Positions 34,227-41,359 of a stretch of 55,299 nt of DNA are shown here, piece by piece. The translations under genes and the position numbers were made by a program. The stretch lies in NCBI GenBank assembly GCA_012031965.1, contig JAAUSC010000020.1, forward strand, positions 1-55,299, in the 5' to 3' direction. Positions within the stretch are counted from its first letter, which is position 1. Every line of letters starts with the position of its first letter. This DNA is from Scytonema sp. RU_4_4. GTDB taxonomy: Bacteria; Cyanobacteriota; Cyanobacteriia; Cyanobacteriales; Nostocaceae. The notes beneath the pieces were generated by a model. It saw only the letters and a program-made list of their open reading frames with translations, did no database searches and was not told where the DNA came from.

Positions 34227-34661
34227 ATGGTCATTCGTTTTCCAATAATCGCCGCTACCTTGATGGCTACCACCGTTAGTCTAGGTACGCTTTTCAACTT
34301 TGCAGACTCAGCTTCTGCTCAAGACATAATAACTTGTGAAAGCCACAACAATGAAAGGAATAGTTGTTCGATAGATGGAAGAGGTAGAGTAAGGTTTGTT
34401 AGACAACTGTCTGATGCTAGTTGTCGAGGAAATTGGGGTTATCGCAGAAATCGTATTTGGGTAAGGAATGGCTGTCGAGCAGAGTTCTCAGTTAGTGATA
34501 GCAGAGACGACAGATTTGACAGAGACGACAGATTCGACAGAGACGACAGATTTGACAGAGACGACAGATTTGACAGAGACGACAGATTTGACAGAGACGA
34601 CAGATTCGACAGATTTGACAGATTTGACAGATTCGACAGATACGACAGATACGACAGATAG
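34227..34661 (+). CDS. Exported DUF3011-like protein with DDRFDR repeat tail
   Basis: The 144-residue protein has a signal peptide (about 1-32, ending near ASA). A short domain follows with TCESHNNERNSC, VRFVRQLSDASCRG and IWVRNGCRAEF, matching DUF3011 with its conserved cysteines. From residue 93 the protein is a run of DDRFDR hexapeptides that degrade to DRFDR and DRYDR. Function is unknown. The highly charged tail could bind cations or other charged ligands outside the cell, which is inference. Confidence 0.8.
   Translation: MVIRFPIIAATLMATTVSLGTLFNFADSASAQDIITCESHNNERNSCSIDGRGRVRFVRQLSDASCRGNWGYRRNRIWVRNGCRAEFSVSDSRDDRFDRDDRFDRDDRFDRDDRFDRDDRFDRDDRFDRFDRFDRFDRYDRYDR
34503..34661 (+). repeat. 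18-bp coding tandem repeat (GACGACAGATTTGACAGA)
   Basis: About six 18-base units, alternating ATTTGAC and ATTCGAC, are followed by several 9-12-base partial units. They encode DDRFDR repeats. Unit number is likely to vary among strains. Confidence 0.9.
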
Positions 34662-34725
34662 ATGAATCTACAGTGATTTTTGAGAGTCAACTGAAACATC
34701 ATATTCTATCTGAAACGCTTAAATG

Positions 34726-35742
34726 TTAGACTTTGCAAGTCTCGATGCGAGAGAAGATACACCACACAACCGGTCCACCCCCAACCAATCCTAAACCCAA
34801 TCCCCCCCCCAAACCACCACCCACCTGCACCACCACCACCGGGAGGTGTCCTTGGGGAGCAGTTTTATCAAAAGTGACTTCATCGTAATCAATCCAGCTT
34901 TGTTTCACTCTCCAACCTACGCGGTCGCCAAATTTTTTCCAAGCTTCTTTGTGGTATCTACCGTTCGGCTTACCGCCGACACTGAGGTAAATTTCCTTCT
35001 GAACGCTGAAGCCAAAGCGAGCATTGCTGTAGTTGACCCAAAGTTGGTCAATCGTGCGGAGGTCAGTACAGGGAAAGTTTAAGAGTTCTTCCTCTCTAAT
35101 CCAGTCATTTTCCTCACGCCCGACAGCTTGAAGCATCACCAGATAAGTTTCATTGTCAGCTTCTTTCCACTTTCCTGCTGCAAGGGCGTCTCGCAGTTTC
35201 GTGTAGTCTACGCCTTTTTCTGAACTGAGGTCATCACCTGAATCATCTGTTTGATTTCGCGGAGTGTTTTGAGTTGGACTTTGTGGGATCACCTTCACTA
35301 TTGTCTGTGGCTTTTTCCCAGTAATACCCCAGACTAGTTGAACCATTGGAGGGGTATAAAAACGTGTCTGTTCCCGAAAATCAACCCATGTTATACCTTC
35401 AAGAAAAATTGGGAGACTTGGCTTTTGTGGAGCATCAGGAAGAAGTACAGGAAAAACAGGACACTTGCGTCGCTTAAATTCACGCAAAAAGCCATTTATT
35501 TCATCTTCTTGCCAAGGACCAATACCACTCTGACCAACAAAAACTGCTGCTGATTTTATGTGAGCAATCTGTTTTTCCAGTTCTGGCTGCCAAGGTAAAC
35601 CAGGTTGTAGCTCCCAATCATCCAGCCACGGTTCAATCTTATATTCGGACTTTAATTGCTCAGCAATTTTTCTGACTGCTTCCTTATCTTCCCTATTGTG
35701 GCAAAGAAAGACATCGAATTGAGATTGAGCCTCAGTTTTCAT
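34726..35742 (-). CDS. TIR-GUN4 protein, putative NAD-consuming effector
   Basis: Residues 8-130 form a bacterial TIR domain: FDVFLCHNREDKEAVRKIAE, WLDDWELQPGLPW with Glu44 as the likely NADase catalytic residue, and GPWQEDEINGFLREF. After a linker, residues 178-301 are a GUN4 domain (LRDALAAGKWKEADNETYL, NFPCTDLRTIDQLWV, RFGFSVQKEIYLS). GUN4 binds Mg-porphyrins and activates Mg-chelatase. A Gly/Val-rich tail (302-325) is encoded across a C9 tract at 34802-34810. An EACC1-like partner upstream survives only as a relic. No membrane segment is seen. Confidence 0.88.
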   Translation of the reverse strand: MKTEAQSQFDVFLCHNREDKEAVRKIAEQLKSEYKIEPWLDDWELQPGLPWQPELEKQIAHIKSAAVFVGQSGIGPWQEDEINGFLREFKRRKCPVFPVLLPDAPQKPSLPIFLEGITWVDFREQTRFYTPPMVQLVWGITGKKPQTIVKVIPQSPTQNTPRNQTDDSGDDLSSEKGVDYTKLRDALAAGKWKEADNETYLVMLQAVGREENDWIREEELLNFPCTDLRTIDQLWVNYSNARFGFSVQKEIYLSVGGKPNGRYHKEAWKKFGDRVGWRVKQSWIDYDEVTFDKTAPQGHLPVVVVQVGGGLGGGLGLGLVGGGPVVWCIFSRIETCKV

Positions 35743-35856
35743 CTGGTTTGACTAGTTCCTGTATTGCCTTGACTGCTACTTCTAACTCTTGTTAACTGCT
35801 AGCTTTTATCTTAACTTTCTTGCCGTTTGCTTCTGCTTCCAATTCAATTTGTTCCT
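35734..35856 (-). pseudogene. C-terminal relic of an EACC1-like gene, upstream of TIR-GUN4
   Basis: The frame reads QIELEAEANGKKVKIKASS, then a TAA stop, then QELEVAVKAIQELVKP. This matches the last 40 residues of the intact EACC1-like protein at 40499-40879 except for the stop, which replaces SRQ. Its end overlaps the TIR start codon, so the two were once coupled. An interspersed repeat truncates it at about 35857. Confidence 0.8.
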
Positions 35857-35975
35857 CGCTCGTCCCTCGTTCCCAGCCTCAGGCTGGGAATACATTTCCA
35901 GAGGCTCTGCTTCGCTTTAGAGGAGAGAGAGCCTACCCAACTGTGTTCCCACGCAGAGTGTAGGAACGTGTATGT
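35857..35975. repeat. CGTTCCCAGCCT-type palindromic repeat
   Basis: TCGTTCCCAGCCTCAGGCTGGGAA is an inverted repeat. It is followed by a CAGAGGCTCTGCTTCGC stretch and a GTTCCCACGCAGAGTG end. Relatives lie at about 42424-42536 and 50231-50260. It interrupts the EACC1-like relic. Confidence 0.7.
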
Positions 35976-35984
35976 AGATATTAA

Positions 35985-36554
35985 TTATCTATCAAAACTT
36001 ACGCCTTCATAAACCAAATCAATCGCACAACTAAAATCAACACTTTCTATAGTGATATCATCACCAGTTGCATAGGGAGAATACAGCCACATTCTGCCCT
36101 CTCCACGACGATAAAATTCAACTCCAATTTTTTCAGATTCAATCAAAATGTATTCTTGCAAACTTGGCATAGTTCGATAAAAAGCAAACTTTTCTCCTCT
36201 ATCTTTAGCTTCTGTTCCAGGAGAAAGAACTTCCATAATTATTTTGGGATATTGAATAAATTTGCGTGCATTTAAATCTCGTGCATCACAACTCACTACC
36301 ACATCAGGATAGTAGTACGGGCTTTGAGTACTGACTTGCACTTTGACATCTGCAACGTTGATGCGACAACCTCTAGCACGTAGATGAGCATACAATGTTC
36401 TGTAGAGATTTAGGGCAATATCATTGTGGGGAATTGTACCCCCAGTCATGGCAAACACTTCGCCATTAATGTATTCATAACGATAATCTTGTAATGGTTC
36501 CCATTCAAGATATTGTTCGATACTCATTTTCTGAGGTTGAGGGGTGGCAATCAT
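35985..36554 (-). CDS. Uma2-family (DUF820) PD-(D/E)XK-fold protein
   Basis: From ATG 36554 (MIATPQPQKMSIEQYLEWE) the product is 189 residues. It has the Uma2 features YRYEYINGEVFAMTGGT, PDVVVSCDARD, KIIMEVLSPGTEAKDRGEKF and YILIESE. Uma2 proteins are very abundant in cyanobacteria, are related to restriction-type endonucleases, and have no settled function. An alternative start at 36584 adds ten residues. Its first codons and the sequence just upstream recur next to the ABC permease at 45586-45680. Confidence 0.9.
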   Translation of the reverse strand: MIATPQPQKMSIEQYLEWEPLQDYRYEYINGEVFAMTGGTIPHNDIALNLYRTLYAHLRARGCRINVADVKVQVSTQSPYYYPDVVVSCDARDLNARKFIQYPKIIMEVLSPGTEAKDRGEKFAFYRTMPSLQEYILIESEKIGVEFYRRGEGRMWLYSPYATGDDITIESVDFSCAIDLVYEGVSFDR

Positions 36555-36560
36555 CGCATC

Positions 36561-36690
36561 ATGATCACAAATAAACGCTTTCAACTCCTACCACCAATCC
36601 TATCACCGCTCATTATCAATCGTAGGTGTTCTCGTCATCTTCCGCCTTATATCCCGGCACTGAATAAGCTTGAAGGGACATCAGGAGTAC
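36561..36690 (+). pseudogene. Fused relics of an ABC permease start and of the 48710 gene end
   Basis: ATG 36561 begins MITNKRFQLLPPILSPL, nearly the start of the permease at 45628. The similarity stops after about 18 codons. At 36661-36690 the sequence matches the 3' end of the gene at 48710-49054 (LNKLEGTSGV). The join is therefore a composite of two genes that are intact 9-12 kb away. Confidence 0.75.
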
Positions 36691-37034
36691 TTTAAACTAA
36701 GGATAGTACACACAGCTACTGCTAATTGTCCCATATAATCATCATCTAGATGACCAATAACTCTGATAATTCTGGATTTATCAATAACTCGGATTTGTTC
36801 ACAAAGTACCACGGAGTCTTGGCTCAATCCGCCAATGCTAGCTGGAACAAATACATGGGATGGAAAAAGAGCACGTCGAATCTTAGAGGTAAAAGGTGCA
36901 ATGATTGTATGAGGGCTAACAGAATTGGCTCGGTCAATTTGTAGAACTACAACAGGTCTAATTCCTGCTTGTTCTGTTCCTACAACTGGATTTAGATCGC
37001 ACAGAACGACATCTCCCCGTATAATCTCTACCAC
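36681..37034 (-). CDS. PemK/MazF-family toxin (endoribonuclease)
   Basis: The 117-residue protein matches PemK/MazF: IIRGDVVLCDLNPVVGTEQA, RPVVVLQIDRAN, TIIAPFTSKIRR and VVLCEQIRVIDKSRI. Such toxins cleave mRNA. The start overlaps the upstream antitoxin by seven bases. Its last codons lie in a recombination junction shared with the 49020-49049 sequence, so its C-terminal three or four residues may differ from the ancestor. Confidence 0.92.
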   Translation of the reverse strand: MVEIIRGDVVLCDLNPVVGTEQAGIRPVVVLQIDRANSVSPHTIIAPFTSKIRRALFPSHVFVPASIGGLSQDSVVLCEQIRVIDKSRIIRVIGHLDDDYMGQLAVAVCTILSLKYS

Positions 37035-37258
37035 TGAATCTCTCCACGAGCCAAGCGATTCTCGTAGTCTTCCAAGTTAGGGAGATACTCAGAAAAATCT
37101 GACTCTACTATTTCCTTGCACTCAGCAGACTCAAGCCACAACTCCCATTGCTTACCGCTATGCTTCCAAAGTAGGAAGTCGATAAAGTCGCTGACTTCCT
37201 CAACCAGATACTCTGGCATTTGGCGAATTTTGGCTATTGTTTGGTCATGTACAGTCAT
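37028..37258 (-). CDS. Antitoxin of the PemK/MazF pair (DUF2281-like)
   Basis: From ATG 37258 the 76-residue protein begins MTVHDQTIAKIRQMPEYLVE. It has EVSDFIDFLLWKHSG followed by an acidic tail ending LARGEIQW. The N-terminal segment resembles DUF2281-type antitoxins. It precedes and overlaps the toxin gene. The earlier in-frame start at 37366 would add 36 unlikely residues. Confidence 0.78.
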   Translation of the reverse strand: MTVHDQTIAKIRQMPEYLVEEVSDFIDFLLWKHSGKQWELWLESAECKEIVESDFSEYLPNLEDYENRLARGEIQW

Positions 37259-37357
37259 GCAGTTTGGTTGGGTGATTGTGGTTTTATTTCTAGGATACTG
37301 CAAGCATAAAATGTTATATGTATTGGCATTTGTATATACAAATGTTATTGTGAAGTT

Positions 37358-37669
37358 ATGGTACAAGAAGTATCAGGCTATGGCTGGGATGATGGAAATC
37401 ATCAAAAATGTCAAAAACACGGAGTATCAATAGAAGAAATTGAGAGTTTGTTTTCTACTAACGTTCGGACATCTCCGGATATAAACCATTCTCAGCTTGA
37501 AGAAAGATTTCTTGCAGTAGGTAAGTCAACTAAGGGAAAGTATATTTTTGTAGCATTTACCTTACGTCAGAAAGAAGAGGAAATATTAATTAGACCAATC
37601 AGTGCCCGTTACATGCACGAAAAAGAGGTACTTCGTTATGAAGAAAATCTTGCCAAAAATGACAACTGA
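37358..37669 (+). CDS. brnT: BrnT-family toxin
   Basis: The 103-residue protein has the BrnT pattern WDDGNHQKCQKHGVSIEEIE, EERFLAVGKSTKGKYIFVAF and IRPISARYMHEKEVLRYE. BrnT is a ribonuclease toxin neutralised by BrnA. It overlaps the antitoxin gene by 32 bases. Confidence 0.9.
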   Translation: MVQEVSGYGWDDGNHQKCQKHGVSIEEIESLFSTNVRTSPDINHSQLEERFLAVGKSTKGKYIFVAFTLRQKEEEILIRPISARYMHEKEVLRYEENLAKNDN

Positions 37670-37886
37670 TGAAGAGGTAGAAAGTTTACTAGAACAAGAC
37701 TTATCTGATTATCTTCATGAAGACAATTTCAAACCCGTTAGTTTTGAATTCAAACCTAAAGACAAAACTGTTAACTTACGAGTTTCAGAAGAGTTACTAG
37801 AAAAAGTCAAAACAGTTGCCAAAAAAGAAGGTATATCTTATCAAAAATACATCCGAAGGGCAATAGAGAAATCTTTGGGTGAATAA
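37638..37886 (+). CDS. BrnA/CopG-like antitoxin
   Basis: I start at ATG 37638 (MKKILPKMTTDEEVESLLEQ), giving 82 residues. The C-terminal half is a ribbon-helix-helix: KTVNLRVSEELLEKVKTVAK and ISYQKYIRRAIEKSL. It presumably binds BrnT and represses the operon. Confidence 0.85.
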   Translation: MKKILPKMTTDEEVESLLEQDLSDYLHEDNFKPVSFEFKPKDKTVNLRVSEELLEKVKTVAKKEGISYQKYIRRAIEKSLGE

Positions 37887-38322
37887 GGTGTAGTGTATCC
37901 TTGGCGAGTATTAAACACTCGTCCACGAGTATTAAACACTCGTCCACAAGCAATACGGTTCGGATAAGCACTCGGACAGAAACCCGGTTTCTAAACACGC
38001 GAACTACCCTTAACCGAACCGTACTGCGTCCACGAGTATTTGAGTTTACTGTCATGCTGAGTGAAGCGTTCGCGTAGCGTGTCCCCTTGGGACTCAGCGC
38101 AACGTTCGCGCAGCGTGTCCGTAAGGACTCAGGACATACGTAGCGATAGCGGAGTAAAGCAATCGCCGAATCTTGAGATTGCTACCCTGCGGGAAGCCCC
38201 CTCCGGGGTCTACGCTTCACTTCGTTACGTATGCCCTGAGCCCTTCGGGCACGGCTTGAGGCCGAACGGGCACGCTGCGCTAACGCAATGACAAATAACG
38301 GCTATTCATAGCAGGAATGACG
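37887..38322. repeat. Repeat-rich spacer
   Basis: No gene is seen in this 436-base stretch. CGAGTATTAAACACTCG, itself palindromic, occurs twice (about 37906-37945) with a partial third near 38033. An AGAAACCCGGTTTCT fragment of the 19437 MITE is at about 37979. GTTCGCGTAGCGTGTCC and GTTCGCGCAGCGTGTCC repeats lie at about 38065-38130. Confidence 0.7.
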
Positions 38323-38481
38323 ATGAAAGGCAATCAGAAAAAGTCACCAGGACAAATGAGTTTACCTTGGGATAAGCAAAGAATCACTGAGTGTACCCAA
38401 GTGCATGAAGTAGCAGAAAAATTTATCCACGCAAACGGATATTTCCCCTCGGGGTTCCCCCTCGGCGGTGCCAGGTATTGA
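38323..38481 (+). CDS. Small hypothetical protein, duplicated at 49500
   Basis: The 52-residue frame begins MKGNQKKSPGQMSLPWDKQR and continues with VHEVAEKFIHANGYFP before a repeat-derived end. A near-identical frame at 49500-49637 shares all but a few residues, so a constrained coding sequence is likely. Family and function are not recognised. Just downstream (38505-38590) the plus strand reads RKEAAINIHKILKRLNVKVY, which may be a displaced continuation of the same ancestral gene. Confidence 0.5.
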   Translation: MKGNQKKSPGQMSLPWDKQRITECTQVHEVAEKFIHANGYFPSGFPLGGARY

Positions 38482-38563
38482 AATCCTGAAAGGTTGATTA
38501 TAGCGTGCGAAAGGAAGCTGCAATAAATATTCACAAAATTCTGAAACGCTTAAATGTTAAAGT

Positions 38564-40488
38564 TTACAAGTCTCGATGCGAGAGAAGAAACCTGTTTTTT
38601 TCAAATGGTGTCCCGTGTCCCAATCCACCCGAAAAAACCCTATTCAACTCACCAAACACACTGGACAACCCAGTCGTCACCAATCCACCACCAATCGACA
38701 AAATCGGGAGGTGTCCTCGGGGAGCATTTGTATAAAAAGTGACTTTTTTGTAAACAATCCAGCTTTCTTTCACTCTCCAGCCTACGCAATCGCCAAATTT
38801 TTCCCAGGCTTCTGAGTCGTATTTACCGTCCGGCTTGCCGCCGACACTCAGGTAAATTTCCTTCTGAACGCTGAAGCCAAAGCGCCCATTGCTGTATTTT
38901 ACCCAAAGTTGATCAATTGTGCGTAAGTCAGTGCAGGGAAAGTTCAATATTTCTTCTTCTGTGATGTAGTCATTTTCCTGACGACCAACAGCTTGAAGCA
39001 TCACCAGGTAAGTTTCATAGTCAGCTTCTTTCCACTTTCCTGCTGCTAGGACGTCTCGCAGTTTAGTGTAGTCTAAACCTTTTTCTGAATTGAGGTTATC
39101 AGCTTGAGCAGTTATTTGATTAACTAGTAAGTATAGATCTCCTCGTTGTTGAGTTAGTCGGTTCAACTTGCCTTTACCTCTGACACGAAGTTTCTTGCCT
39201 GGACTAAAACCAGCAGGAATCGTGACGTTGATAACTTCATTTTCTGTTGTAGTTACCTGTTTCACTAGCCCACTGAGCATCTCGGCTTTGGTTAGAGTAA
39301 TCTCCAAAGTTAGGTCAAGTTCCTGTTCTAACTGTGCTGGAATCTGTTCCCTATAGGTTGGCTCAGAGATAGATGTGGGTGTTTCCTCGTGAACAAACTG
39401 TGCAGTCAACTCCTGTTCAATAGGCTGGATATCTGTATCCCTAAGACCCAACATTTGCTGAAATGCTTTTAACTCATAGCGGGTTTGCTCACTAAGTGGA
39501 TACTCATACTTTACTGCTGCAAGCAAAGCATCTCTGTATTTATGCAAGTTCTCTAGTCTTTCTTTGTAAGCTCGCAGCACCTCCACTTCAATTTTTTCAG
39601 CTTCTCCACCGGAAAGCCCCAGTTGTCTATATAAGTTATTCAATATCATGCGACCAACTGGGGAAATTTCTCCCCGAATGGCATATCTTTGTACTTCTTT
39701 GCGATATTTCACCTTTGGATCCGCAACTGTTGCTTTCGCCAGCTGAATTTTATAGCCCTCTTTGATAGCATAAATCTCTGGCTTCATTGCGGGTGCTGCT
39801 TCCTGCACTTTCTTGCGGGCATACTCATGCAGCTCATCCACCGAAATGAAACCGTCATTATCTATGTCAGCCGCGCCTTTCTCAATTCCTTCCACAAGGT
39901 AGCGGGTATAAACTGATAGATCTGAACCCTCTTGTTCAAAAGAATACTGAGTGGCGGTAGAAGAAGTCAGAACTGCCCGTCCTTCTACTTCCTGTGGTTT
40001 TTAGTCTCTGCCAGTTGATTCTTGATATCCAAACTGCCATCATCTTTTGCCCTCATGCCTTCGGCAAATGCACCGCTGAAGCAACAGTCTAGAATGATGA
40101 GTTGTCGCCGCGAACGGCTATTTTCCATTTCGTCATGTATCTTGCTGGCAACAACAGCAGTAGCCCGGAACAATTCTCCTCTATCATTTTTGCGAGTTTG
40201 GCGAGTTGCCAGGTAAAGTCTGCCGCTATCATCTTTAATACCATGACCAGAAAAATACAGCAGCACCAGGTCATCCTTTTGCCGATTGAAGAATAGCGTT
40301 TCAATTGCTTCTTCCATCGCTTGTCGTTGGGGGTTTTTCAGTACAGTAATATCTGCTTGGGCAAACCCGCCCATGTCTGGGTGCTGCAAAACTCGCTGTA
40401 TGGCATCGACATCCATAACAGCCCCAGCCAGCCGGTTTAAGCCAGGTTCGTACTCACTCACTCCTATCAGCAGTGCAACTTTCGCCAT
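38564..40488 (-). pseudogene. Caspase / DnaJ-CTD / GUN4 protein with one frameshift
   Basis: The first part (39985-40488) is a caspase-fold peptidase: MAKVALLIGVSEYEPGLNRL, His82 in YFSGHGIKDD and Cys136 in ILDCCFSGAF. It runs off-frame at a T5 tract (39998-40002). One extra base there restores KKPQEVEGRAVLTSST and joins the second part, which carries an EF-hand-like DIDNDGFISVDEL. A helical region follows, then a DnaJ C-terminal-domain segment (VTIPAGFSPGKKLRVRGKG, about 393-460) and a GUN4 domain (about 473-595). Restored length is about 641 residues. The intact EACC1-like gene lies ten bases upstream. Confidence 0.87.
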
Positions 40489-40498
40489 GTTTACCTGC

Positions 40499-40879
40499 CT
40501 ACTCTGGTTTCACCAATTCCTGTATTGCCTTGACTGCTGCTTCTAACTCTTGCCGACTGCTGGCTTTTATCTTAATTTTCTTGCCGTTTGCCTCTGCTTC
40601 CAATTCAATGAGTTTATTACTTAGGCGATCGCTCAAAAACCCCCAGAGTTGTTTCACATTTTCCGGTTTAACAAAAGCAATCAGCTGAGCTACTACCCAG
40701 CCTGTCACTGACTTGGTTCCCGCTAGCACAGTGGGGTTAACAACTCGCTCAACTGCTTCCACTTCATCCAAGTCTTTCATCTGTGCTAAAAGCTTCTGGA
40801 CTTCCTCATCCTTATCTGAGTCATCCAAGTCTGGATCGGTAAATGTAATGGTTAGTTTAAGGTTTGAGGTATCTGCCAT
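40499..40879 (-). CDS. Small effector-associated protein, EACC1-like
   Basis: From ATG 40879 the 126-residue protein begins MADTSNLKLTITFTDPDLDD. It has a central amphipathic or hydrophobic segment (VTGWVVAQLIAFVKPENVKQ) and ends in a strand-helix unit (GKKIKIKASSRQELEAAVKA). This layout and its position ten bases before a caspase gene resemble the effector-associated constant component (EACC1) proteins of bacterial conflict systems; I recall the family from memory and could not search. Two relics of the same family flank the TIR-GUN4 gene. Confidence 0.7.
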   Translation of the reverse strand: MADTSNLKLTITFTDPDLDDSDKDEEVQKLLAQMKDLDEVEAVERVVNPTVLAGTKSVTGWVVAQLIAFVKPENVKQLWGFLSDRLSNKLIELEAEANGKKIKIKASSRQELEAAVKAIQELVKPE

Positions 40880-41359
40880 AATACTAGTTTTATTATGAAT
40901 AATTATATACACTTGCAAGAATTCTACTGTATGTAGATATCAATTCAACAATAGATTATTCCGGAAACTTGGGACAATCGCCCTTGCAGGCGATCGCTAG
41001 CCCCTAAGGGGGCGCTGCGCAAACGCTGCTGCCTTACGCGCAAAGCGCACGCTAAGCTAACGGCAGATCGCTTTACCTCTAATCGCTGATTTTACTGGGC
41101 ATTGCCACTTGTCCAATCTGCTCTAGGCTTACATGACGATGATACTATAGTCTATTGAAGCGCTCATCAAATGTTTGTTTGCAGTTCAAGTAGTCCTGGC
41201 TTCCATTCGCTATTTTGTCATGTTTGTGAGTTTTGCCATAACCGTATAGCCGACATTCCATTACTTAACATCTGTATCAAATAGATTATTTCCTACTTTA
41301 CTCAACCCACACCATTTCGATGCACTATCCTAAAATGACTATCTATCCCAAAGCAGTAT
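40880..41359. repeat. Spacer with a GC-rich palindromic repeat
   Basis: No gene is seen in this 480-base stretch. The segment at about 40988-41040 (CTAGCCCCTAAGGGGGCGCT and onward) is nearly the reverse complement of the piece inserted in the ABC ATPase gene at 43534-43590. The rest is presumably the promoter region of the BMP lipoprotein gene. Confidence 0.7.

Noticed and set aside
34439-34702. 87-codon minus-strand frame of NLSNLSSLS repeats
   Set aside because: It is the antisense of the DDRFDR repeat tail; the plus-strand gene has a signal peptide and conserved cysteines.
36513-36695. 60-codon frame reading MFDTHFLRLRGG and onward
   Set aside because: It is a composite of antisense Uma2 sequence, the permease start and the tail of the 48710 gene, so it is a relic, not a gene.
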